Origin: a virus
Strand: one strand, 5' to 3'
DNA: 28,756 nt
Virus record (IMG/VR): IMGVR_UViG_3300036985_001274
Location: 1 to 28,756 of that record
Below, piece after piece: positions 1 to 6,193 of the stretch (positions within the stretch are counted from its first letter, which is position 1; the number at the start of each line of letters is the position of its first letter). Below the pieces are notes generated by a model. The model was not told the origin of the DNA and did not search any database. It worked only from the letters and a program-made list of their open reading frames with translations. The position numbers were made by a program, and so were the translations under genes.

Positions 1-24
1 AATTCGGCAATATAGAGGTGTTAA

Positions 25-714
25 ATGAGTAGTAAAGTAGATAATAAGGTACTTAAACACGATGATATAGTTAGTTTAGGTAGGGAGTTTGAAGGAGTGA
101 AGGAGAGTAGGTTTTTGAATTGTTGTCTTGTAGGTCAGAATAGTAATAACTTATTTAATGAAACAGAGTACTATCCTGTTAATATAAATAGATATGCTAA
201 AGTAAATGGACTAACTTACTCAGTAGCTTACCAAGAAGTTAAAGATTACGCTGTAAAACACATGGAACAAACTTTATATATTAAATTAGCTAATGGGGCA
301 ACTTGGGGAACTCCTCTAATCTACGATATAGAGTTCTGTGACAATAATAAGTATCTAAAGATTAAATGGAATAAAGAAGTTATACCTTTAATCAGCGGAA
401 CTATGGAAGCTGGAAAGTGGTGTAAGTATAACCCAGAGACTGATTCTGTCTCTAGTAATAAAGTTTACCTTCTCACTGAACTTCTACAGAAAAATGAATA
501 TCTGTTCTATAGGAATCCTAAAACTTTTACTATCTTGACTGTAGACCTTAGAGAAGCAACTGGAACTTTAACCAGTTATCCAGAGTATAAAGACTTAAAT
601 AGGAAGGTGATTCAACCAGCACTTAAAGAGATGAAGAGAGTTTTTAACCTAGATATTGCCTATAAAGGTAATAAACGCGAAGTAACTTTTTGGAGAAACA
701 CAAATGTTCAATGA
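25..714 (+). CDS. Replication initiator, Rep_3 (RepB-like) family, copy 1
   Basis: This 229-residue protein is likely a DNA-binding replication initiator of the plasmid Rep_3 type. These are double winged-helix proteins that bind iterons at an origin. The C-terminal third carries the family-like pattern: TVDLRE, then YPEYKDLNRKVIQPALKEM, then FNLDIAYKGNKREVTF, which matches the second winged helix and the final basic beta-hairpin. The start is supported by an AGAGGTG ribosome site at 14-20. The end overlaps the next gene by 11 bases, and the next gene is a clear paralogue. Initiators of this type are common in plasmids and phage-plasmids and also occur in some lytic or temperate phages. I see no iteron array in the window, so the origin may lie upstream. 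The family call rests on pattern recognition. The role in this phage is inferred. Confidence 0.7.
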   Translation: MSSKVDNKVLKHDDIVSLGREFEGVKESRFLNCCLVGQNSNNLFNETEYYPVNINRYAKVNGLTYSVAYQEVKDYAVKHMEQTLYIKLANGATWGTPLIYDIEFCDNNKYLKIKWNKEVIPLISGTMEAGKWCKYNPETDSVSSNKVYLLTELLQKNEYLFYRNPKTFTILTVDLREATGTLTSYPEYKDLNRKVIQPALKEMKRVFNLDIAYKGNKREVTFWRNTNVQ

Positions 715-1324
715 TTATGTAGTAAAACATGACGATTTTATTAAACTAACTAATTCTTTTAAAAGTATAGGAGAGTATAGAGCTATAAACTGCTGCCTAA
801 ACCTGCTAGATACTGAGAAATTGCTTGTAGAAGGGTTAGCTTATCCTGTAGATGTAACTAGGTACGCAACTTTAGGCGGATTACACTACTCTAAGGCTTA
901 CAACGAAGTAGTTGATATTCTATTTAACACTAAAGATATGTTTTTTAAAGAGTTAGTTATAGATGTAGAGCTTAGAACTATAAAAGTTATATGGCTGCCA
1001 CATATTTTACCTTTTATTAGTGGGGAAATGGAAGCTAAAACCTTTATAAAGTCTAAACTTATTATGGATTATACATCTAGTTACAGACATTATAGACTCT
1101 ATGAATATATCCAGAAGTATTTAAAACTTTTAAATCTTAGAGGGGAAATTAGATTATTTACTACAGACTTACGAGAAGTTAGTAAATGTACAGAAGTATA
1201 TCCTACCTATAAGGAATATTCTCGTTGCATACTTAAACCTTTCTTGACCACACTTGAAGAGCTTTTAAATGTAAACCTAGCTATAAAAGGTTCTCGCAGA
1301 GAGGTAACTATAATGAAAAAGTAG
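704..1324 (+). CDS. Replication initiator, Rep_3 family, copy 2 (diverged paralogue)
   Basis: This 206-residue protein is a paralogue of the preceding gene. Both share, in the same order, a KHDD start, NCCL, a YPV block, RYA, a YS-AY-EV helix, ISG-MEA, a T-DLRE motif, YP-YK, and AIKG-RREVT at the end. The shared order points to a tandem duplication followed by divergence. The copy is shorter in the middle: the linker around residues 85-100 of copy 1 is missing. Translation is probably coupled, since the start lies inside the end of copy 1. It could be a second initiator, a partner in a heterodimer, or a regulator that binds the same iterons. The sequence alone does not decide between these. 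The reading frame is intact, so it is not a pseudogene. Confidence 0.65.
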   Translation: MFNDYVVKHDDFIKLTNSFKSIGEYRAINCCLNLLDTEKLLVEGLAYPVDVTRYATLGGLHYSKAYNEVVDILFNTKDMFFKELVIDVELRTIKVIWLPHILPFISGEMEAKTFIKSKLIMDYTSSYRHYRLYEYIQKYLKLLNLRGEIRLFTTDLREVSKCTEVYPTYKEYSRCILKPFLTTLEELLNVNLAIKGSRREVTIMKK

Positions 1325-1350
1325 ACTCAATCTTAGATATATGGTACAAT
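1322..1350 (+). promoter_or_regulatory. Putative sigma70 promoter with a short palindrome over the -10
   Basis: A -35-like TAGACT (1322-1327) is followed after 17 bases by TACAAT (1345-1350). The arms AGATAT (1335-1340) and ATATCT (1349-1354) form an inverted repeat that covers the -10 and could be an operator. The transcript would start near 1357, just before a strong AAGGAG at 1364-1369. The -35 is weak, so this is a prediction from sequence only. Confidence 0.45.
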
Positions 1351-1375
1351 ATCTCCTAACATAAAGGAGATTACC

Positions 1376-1510
1376 ATGACCGAACAACCAACTGAACCTA
1401 GCTATTTAGATAAACTTAGAGCTAGAGAACTTAAAGACACTCCACTAAAACAAGAGGATGACGCAGATGTTCCAAATCAATCAGAAGATAACAGGTTACA
1501 AAGTAGTTGA
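1376..1510 (+). CDS. Small hypothetical protein, 44 residues
   Basis: The reading frame begins MTEQPTEPSYLDKLRAREL and ends at a TGA at 1508-1510. It has the best ribosome site in this region, AAGGAG at 1364-1369 with a six-base spacer, and lies directly behind a promoter-like sequence. It overlaps the start of the NrdJb-like gene by 53 bases in another frame, so the two are probably translationally coupled. The protein is charged, rich in Glu, Asp and Lys, and has no membrane segment. I do not recognise it. It may be a real small protein or a leader reading frame that sets translation of the next gene. Confidence 0.6.
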   Translation: MTEQPTEPSYLDKLRARELKDTPLKQEDDADVPNQSEDNRLQSS

Positions 1511-2111
1511 TAAAACTGAACCTACAGTCCAAGTTCCAGACTTAACTATTGAAACAATGAATGAGTTCCTAACTCGCCCAGATTTTCTACTAGGAACTAC
1601 CTACAAGATTAAAACTCCTTCAAGCGAACACGCCATGTATATAACTATTAATGACATGGTTCTTAACGAAGGAACAGCTGACGAGTCCAAACATCCCTAT
1701 GAGATGTTCATCAACTCGAAAAACATGGAACACTTCCAATGGGTACTTGCTCTAACGAGGCTAATCAGCGCAGTTTGGAGAAAAGGAGGTAATGCTCACT
1801 TCCTTATCGAAGAGTTGAAGAACGTATTCGACCCTAGAGGAGGTTACTACAAGAAGGGCGGAGTCTATATGCCCTCAATAGTTGCTGAAATTGGACATAC
1901 AATCGAGAAACACCTACATGCAAGTGGCAATTTAGTAGTTGAAGTAGATGAAAACTTAGAAAAGTTCCTAGAGGAGAAGCGGAAGGAGGTCGATTCAGAC
2001 GGTAAATTCCCAGAATCAGCTACTCTTTGCGGAAAATGTAACGTGAAAGCAGTTATCATCCTTGACAACTGCCAGACTTGTTTAAACTGTGGAGAATCTA
2101 AATGTGGCTAA
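1458..2111 (+). CDS. nrdJb: NrdJb-like TSCPD-domain protein with C-terminal zinc ribbon (class II ribonucleotide reductase accessory subunit)
   Basis: This 217-residue protein matches the C-terminal part of adenosylcobalamin-dependent ribonucleotide reductase that some bacteria, such as Pseudomonas, encode separately as NrdJb. Residues 55-152 form the TSCPD-type domain, with stretches such as YITINDMVLNEG, FINSKNMEHFQW and FDPRGGYY. Residues 191-216 form a Cys cluster (C191, C194, C205, C208, C211, C216) ending SKCG, the typical tail of class II reductases. That tail is thought to bind zinc or pass electrons to the active site. No catalytic NrdJa half is seen in this window, and the genes just upstream are replication initiators. 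It may work with a phage NrdJa encoded elsewhere or with the host enzyme to supply dNTPs. The start could be the ATG used here or the Met at residue 4. Confidence 0.75.
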   Translation: MTQMFQINQKITGYKVVDKTEPTVQVPDLTIETMNEFLTRPDFLLGTTYKIKTPSSEHAMYITINDMVLNEGTADESKHPYEMFINSKNMEHFQWVLALTRLISAVWRKGGNAHFLIEELKNVFDPRGGYYKKGGVYMPSIVAEIGHTIEKHLHASGNLVVEVDENLEKFLEEKRKEVDSDGKFPESATLCGKCNVKAVIILDNCQTCLNCGESKCG

Positions 2112-2182
2112 CAGATGATTTACTAATTACACTTGCAATGGCACTAGCTGTTACACTTTTAACCTTATTCTTTGCCAACTAA
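2102..2182 (+). CDS. Putative 26-residue single-span membrane peptide
   Basis: This short frame begins MWLTDDLLITLAMALAVTLL and ends FFAN. Almost all of it is one hydrophobic helix after a short acidic start. A GGAG at 2091-2094 sits seven bases before the ATG, and the frame overlaps the end of the NrdJb-like gene, as in a coupled operon. Its stop overlaps the stop of the leftward endolysin gene, so the two transcription units meet tail to tail here. It could be a small membrane effector or regulator. The evidence is the ribosome site, the packing and the clean hydrophobic span. There is no homology evidence. Confidence 0.4.
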   Translation: MWLTDDLLITLAMALAVTLLTLFFAN

Positions 2183-2529
2183 CCTCTCCATCGTGCATGA
2201 CCTTCTCTCACATCTATATGAGTGAAGGTCTTGTAACTTCCCAAACCACCAATCCTATCTCCAAATACAGTTTCCAAGTAACCTTGCACATCATGTGCTG
2301 TCATATCTTTAATTTTAATATCAGCTGCATTACCTAAAACGTGTTGAGACTTCTTAGCTCCTCCAACTTTAGCATTATGCTTCTCACATCTTTTACCACT
2401 CATTATAGTAATAGGTTTGCCAACTTTAGTTCTAATCTCTTCTAGCAAGTCAACTAACTTAGGGTTCACCTCCATCTGCTGACAGCCACAATGGCACATA
2501 AACTCACTAGGTTTAAAGTGTTCGCTCAT
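2179..2529 (-). CDS. Endolysin, peptidase M15A (D-Ala-D-Ala carboxypeptidase-like)
   Basis: This 116-residue enzyme is a zinc peptidase that cuts peptide bonds in peptidoglycan, releasing the phage at lysis. The family motifs are clear: SQHVLGNAADI gives ligands H63 and D70, and FTHIDVR gives H104. The early SGKR, with the basic residue at 47, also fits the M15_3 family. The length is normal for a single-domain phage endolysin. The extra N-terminal cluster CHCGC (residues 12-16) is common in this family. There is no signal peptide, so export must depend on a holin. Its ATG overlaps the stop of the holin-like gene (ATGA), and it is the last gene of the leftward operon. Confidence 0.88.
   Translation of the reverse strand: MSEHFKPSEFMCHCGCQQMEVNPKLVDLLEEIRTKVGKPITIMSGKRCEKHNAKVGGAKKSQHVLGNAADIKIKDMTAHDVQGYLETVFGDRIGGLGSYKTFTHIDVREGHARWRG
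2199..2230. other. RNA hairpin at the convergent operon junction
   Basis: The arms GACCTTC (2199-2205) and GAAGGTC (2224-2230) pair perfectly. Inside them, after a T-T mismatch, CTCA (2207-2210) pairs with TGAG (2219-2222), leaving an eight-base loop. It lies within the 3' end of the endolysin gene, just past the stop of the rightward unit. The run of T after it is weak, so it may act as a folding 3' end or an inefficient terminator, or may be chance within coding sequence. Confidence 0.35.
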
Positions 2530-2768
2530 TTCTTACCTCTCAATAGTAAAATAGTTCTTAATTTCTGTTCCAACCTAATCATATCGTTATCTAGGACTCT
2601 AATCTGGTCAATCAGCTCTACAAGTACGATGTAAGCTTCCTCAAGTATTGGCTTGACCATAGTTGTAGTCCAAATCCAGACAAAGTAAACTATATAACCC
2701 ATTCCACCAGCAGCTATTATAGGAAAACCATACTGATTTATATAATCTGCAAGCTGTTTAAGGTCCAT
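2526..2768 (-). CDS. Holin-like small membrane protein (second of a pair)
   Basis: This 80-residue protein has one hydrophobic segment near the N terminus (YGFPIIAAGGMGYIVYFVWI), followed by a helical, charged C-terminal part that probably forms a coiled coil and ends RGKK. The layout and its place just before the endolysin point to a holin or antiholin. I chose the ATG at 2768 rather than the one four codons upstream at 2780. A GGAGGT lies inside those extra codons at a proper distance from 2768, and the result begins MDL like its neighbour's MDF. It overlaps the neighbour's end by 11 bases. The shared GFPI-AA-GM-Y pattern suggests the two arose by duplication. Holin function is inferred from context. 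Confidence 0.6.
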   Translation of the reverse strand: MDLKQLADYINQYGFPIIAAGGMGYIVYFVWIWTTTMVKPILEEAYIVLVELIDQIRVLDNDMIRLEQKLRTILLLRGKK

Positions 2769-3009
2769 TAGCACCTCCATCTTGCTTTTTAAGGTCTAAA
2801 GCTTGACTAACTAAGTCATCTATCTGAACTATATCCTGCGACATAGCCGAAACTCTAATGTCTAGCTGCTTTATAATTGCAATTAGGTTCTTAACCTTCT
2901 CAAGTACAGAATCTAAGATAAACTTCTGCGTGAGGAAGACAAAATACATCCCCACGCAAGCAGCTGCTATTGGAAATCCTACTTCGGTTATAAAGTTCAG
3001 AAAATCCAT
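2758..3009 (-). CDS. Holin-like small membrane protein (first of a pair)
   Basis: This 83-residue protein begins MDFLNFITEVGFPIAAACVG and has one membrane segment of roughly 20 residues (about 8-30). A helical tail follows, with repeating hydrophobic positions, and a short polar end. It resembles the next gene in size, topology and the GFPI-AA start of the membrane helix, so the pair may be holin and antiholin or two subunits. No good ribosome site precedes its ATG. The stop of the 51-residue gene lies 10 bases before it, so it may be read by coupled translation. Other small phage membrane proteins look like this, so the lysis role depends on its neighbours. Confidence 0.58.
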   Translation of the reverse strand: MDFLNFITEVGFPIAAACVGMYFVFLTQKFILDSVLEKVKNLIAIIKQLDIRVSAMSQDIVQIDDLVSQALDLKKQDGGANGP

Positions 3010-3019
3010 AGAATTTATA

Positions 3020-3175
3020 CTAGGAAATAGCGTCAGACACTACATCAACTACTGTATCTACCGCTACATCAACAACTGTTTCTACAACTTCATGTGGAAG
3101 GATAGGTACTACTGTTTCAATAGCAACTTCAGCTACATCTTTTACTGATTCTACAATTTGGTCAAAGATAGACAT
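3020..3175 (-). CDS. Small hypothetical protein with VV-D/E repeats, 51 residues
   Basis: The frame begins MSIFDQIVESVKDVAEVAIE and ends TVVDVVSDAIS. The second half repeats a pattern of VV followed by an acidic residue (VVETVVDVAVDTVVDVV), giving an amphipathic acidic helix broken by a Pro-rich PILPHE. An AGGA lies seven bases before the ATG. It fills the gap between the fibre assembly gene and the first holin-like gene, and its stop is close to the holin start. This spacing supports it as a real gene. I do not recognise the family. The location suggests lysis control or a membrane-surface peptide, but that is inference. Confidence 0.6.
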   Translation of the reverse strand: MSIFDQIVESVKDVAEVAIETVVPILPHEVVETVVDVAVDTVVDVVSDAIS

Positions 3176-3184
3176 ATAAATATC

Positions 3185-3637
3185 CTATAAAGGAGGGGTC
3201 GGGAAAATTACATTAAATGGAAAACCTTCTTGAGCTGTTACATCTCGTAACTCTTGTCTGTAAGTTGCCCATGCAACCTTATCTACAGGAGCGTCAGCTA
3301 CTTGAGTCCAGTCTGAATCTTTCAAGAGTTGGTTTCGTTGGTTTCTAACTTCATTTTCTTTAGCTAATTGAACTTTTAAAGCATCGTCTTGAAGTTCAGA
3401 TTCTGTTTTAGCTACTTTTAAACAAGTATAAACCTTTCCATCTTTTATATAAGGTTCAACTGTTTCAAGTTTTTCTACAGACGAGTCAAACATTTCCCAA
3501 ACTACAACTTCCATTAAAGAGTTTTCAACTAAAAACTCTGGTTCAACTCCTGTAGAAGGGAAAGATACATTAGGGAATAGTTCAACAAGAGTACCACGTT
3601 GTCCTACTATCCCATTATCTATTTTAGCTACTTGCAT
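3185..3637 (-). CDS. Tail-fibre assembly chaperone-like protein (Phage_tail_APC type)
   Basis: This 150-residue protein ends with the signature of small proteins encoded after phage fibre genes: RNQLLKDSDWTQVADAPVD, then W-YRQELRD, then GFPFNVIFPTPP (residues 99-149). The middle (residues 77-100) is a helical, charged stretch that may form a coiled coil. These proteins help fibres fold or attach, or cap the fibre tip. The gene lies directly downstream of three fibre genes in the leftward operon, which fits. An AGGTAA precedes the ATG. The C-terminal motif makes the family call fairly firm. The exact role, chaperone or structural, is not settled by sequence. Confidence 0.72.
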   Translation of the reverse strand: MQVAKIDNGIVGQRGTLVELFPNVSFPSTGVEPEFLVENSLMEVVVWEMFDSSVEKLETVEPYIKDGKVYTCLKVAKTESELQDDALKVQLAKENEVRNQRNQLLKDSDWTQVADAPVDKVAWATYRQELRDVTAQEGFPFNVIFPTPPL

Positions 3638-3646
3638 TGTTATTAC

Positions 3647-6193
3647 CTATATAGTAACTGTTGTTGATGTTAAACTTGCTGTTCCAGAAGTAAGAGAACT
3701 TGCTGCGTCATTTGGATATCCAACCTTAGCAGTCCAAGAGTTTGGAAAATTATAGGATGTTCTAGTGTACGCAGAAGTACCATCCACTTCCGTAAATGAC
3801 CCATTGGATAAAGTAATATTATCAGTTGTATCGGCTAAAGACCCTGCTGTACTAGTATTAAAATTATAAGTACTCATTAAATCAGCAGTAGTGATGGTAG
3901 TTGTTCCTATAGTAACAGTTCCAGCCAGTTGCATAGTACTTAATCTGTGTAAAAAGACATAACCGGACCCAGCCTCGCCAGCTACATGAATAGTACCATT
4001 AGAAGCTATTGCAATAGCTCTCCCCTGGTCAGAGAAGGATGCTAAACCAATAGAAGCAGCCATTCTACATACACCTTGAGATGTATAACTGGTAACTAGA
4101 CATTGTCGATTAGTGCTTAATGGGTTATAAAAACCTGAACAATAGATATTTTCAGAAGAATCTATAGTTAAATCATAGTAAGTAGCTCCGAATGTACCTA
4201 ACGCAAGTCCTTTAGACCATTGTAGCGCCCCAGTAGAATCATATTTTGCTAAAAAAGGAGCGGTCGCTGCTGTACTACCTCCAACTACATAAATATATCC
4301 CGTAGAACTAATTTTTACAGCATAACCAATGCTGCCAGTAAATCCTGTAGCTTGTTTTTTCCATAGAATAGTAGAGCCAGTTGAATCTATTTTCCATAAA
4401 GCCAACACCCCACCATAATCTCCTGTGATGTATAAATTACCACTAGAATCTATATCAAGACCATAAGAAGGGGCAGAAAAACCTATTATTATTTTCTGCC
4501 ACTGTAAAACTCCACTTGAGTTATACTTCATTAAAGTAAGTGTCCCAGAACCTTGCTTTATAGCAATATAAAGATTATTAGCTGAATCTACTTTAATCCC
4601 AAAATTACTAAATTGCCATGATATATTAGAACTTGTAAGAGCCCTTAACCATTGATAGTTACCATTAGAGTCGTATTTGGTTACAAGTAATAGCCTATTC
4701 GTAGCATCATACCCAACTGAATATACATTATTAGAAGAATCTAAAGTTATTTTGTACCCTCGACAATAACACAAAGAGGAAGCTATATTTACTCCCCATA
4801 TATTAGTTAAATTATTATCATATTTACTAATATACATTGAAGAGTATGTTGTAGAGTTAGTACTTGTACCTGCTAAATATATATTATTGTTGGAGTCTAA
4901 AATTATCCCATTAAAGTTGTCATTACTATACCCACTATTAAATAATGTCGCTACTCCCCCTACAGTACTACTACTAATTAAAGAATCAGCTTCTACATAA
5001 GTTAAAACTGTCTCTGTTAAAGTTGAAGAAGAATATACCATCGAAGTTGTACCTATTACATAAGTTCCAACCTTAGTACCATCTGAAGGTAAACAAGCAG
5101 TAAAAATATCTGAATTTGTTTGGGTTATCCTCCCTGTAATATAGATATTAGTTAAAGTAGCTGTGATAGCATACCCTATATCTGTACTTGCAGTACTATT
5201 TGCTATAGTTCTTTGCCATTGTTGAGTACCAGCAGTATCATATTTAGCAACAAATATATCATAACCAAGAGTACCAGTTGTGGTTGTGCTGCTCGAGCCT
5301 ATTATATAGATTTTATCTAAAGAATCTATACAAATTCCTAACCCCGAATCATTTCTACTTAAGGTATTTCCATTAGCTAACTGGCGAGTCCATTGAATAA
5401 CGCCAGAAGAATTAAATTTTACTAAAATAATATCAATATTGTGCGAAGTATTAGTCCCTACTCCATAAATATTTCCGCTAGAATCAGTAATCACTCCGTA
5501 AAGATACTCAGCACCTGCTGGAAGTTGTTTTGCCCATTGCTTAATACCAGAAGAATTTAATTTAATTATAATTCCTCTAGAAATAGACGTTACATTTCCC
5601 ACAACATAAATATTACCAGAAGTATCTATAGTAATACTTCTAATATATACATAATTTGCAGTAGCGTAATGTATGGCAGTATTAAATTGAATAACTCCAT
5701 TTAAATCATATTTACATACAAACCCAACAGCCCTAGTTAAACCGATAAAACTGCCCTCTATAGAACCTGTAGTATAAATATACCCAGAACTATCAATAGT
5801 AATACCTGTAATTTTATCGTTATTAGCTAATCCATACTTTTTTTGCCAGATTAAAGTACCTGAAGTATTATATTTAGCTAATATACAAGTAGTCCCAGTT
5901 TGACCGCCTATATATACATTAGAAGAACTATCTACAGTTATACAATAACCAACGTCAACTATAGAAGCTGCTCCAATAGTAACCTGCCACTGTAAAGTCC
6001 CACTAGAATTGTATTTAACTAAAACAGCATCATATTCTGTTCCAGTTTGAATTTGTCCAGTTATATAGGTATTTCCAACACTATCTACAGCAATACCATT
6101 ACCTACATCAGCTTCTGCTCCTACTAGTTTATTCATCCAAGCAGGAGTACTAGTAGATGATGGTGTTACCATTATAATATCTCTAGTACTCAT
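3647..6193 (-). CDS. Receptor-binding or fibre protein with two seven-repeat SBBP beta-propellers
   Basis: This 848-residue protein is built from beta-propeller (SBBP-type) repeats, each with a core like IDSSGNIYVVG followed by KYNSSG and QW. I count seven repeats over residues about 24-378 and seven more over about 425-763, which fits two seven-bladed propellers in tandem. Each block ends at an IGTT motif (380-383 and 762-765). The first is followed by a 45-residue Ser/Thr-rich linker and the second by an 85-residue C-terminal beta domain. There is no signal peptide. Its start overlaps the stop of the fibre gene before it (TAATG), and a fibre assembly gene follows. It most likely sits at the tail tip and binds a surface polysaccharide or protein. 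The propeller call is strong. The binding role is inferred. Confidence 0.75.
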   Translation of the reverse strand: MSTRDIIMVTPSSTSTPAWMNKLVGAEADVGNGIAVDSVGNTYITGQIQTGTEYDAVLVKYNSSGTLQWQVTIGAASIVDVGYCITVDSSSNVYIGGQTGTTCILAKYNTSGTLIWQKKYGLANNDKITGITIDSSGYIYTTGSIEGSFIGLTRAVGFVCKYDLNGVIQFNTAIHYATANYVYIRSITIDTSGNIYVVGNVTSISRGIIIKLNSSGIKQWAKQLPAGAEYLYGVITDSSGNIYGVGTNTSHNIDIILVKFNSSGVIQWTRQLANGNTLSRNDSGLGICIDSLDKIYIIGSSSTTTTGTLGYDIFVAKYDTAGTQQWQRTIANSTASTDIGYAITATLTNIYITGRITQTNSDIFTACLPSDGTKVGTYVIGTTSMVYSSSTLTETVLTYVEADSLISSSTVGGVATLFNSGYSNDNFNGIILDSNNNIYLAGTSTNSTTYSSMYISKYDNNLTNIWGVNIASSLCYCRGYKITLDSSNNVYSVGYDATNRLLLVTKYDSNGNYQWLRALTSSNISWQFSNFGIKVDSANNLYIAIKQGSGTLTLMKYNSSGVLQWQKIIIGFSAPSYGLDIDSSGNLYITGDYGGVLALWKIDSTGSTILWKKQATGFTGSIGYAVKISSTGYIYVVGGSTAATAPFLAKYDSTGALQWSKGLALGTFGATYYDLTIDSSENIYCSGFYNPLSTNRQCLVTSYTSQGVCRMAASIGLASFSDQGRAIAIASNGTIHVAGEAGSGYVFLHRLSTMQLAGTVTIGTTTITTADLMSTYNFNTSTAGSLADTTDNITLSNGSFTEVDGTSAYTRTSYNFPNSWTAKVGYPNDAASSLTSGTASLTSTTVTI

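Noticed and set aside
2858-3148. 96-codon open frame on the plus strand
   Set aside because: It lies opposite the first holin-like gene and the 51-residue gene, which have the better starts, and it has no protein-like pattern or good ribosome site.
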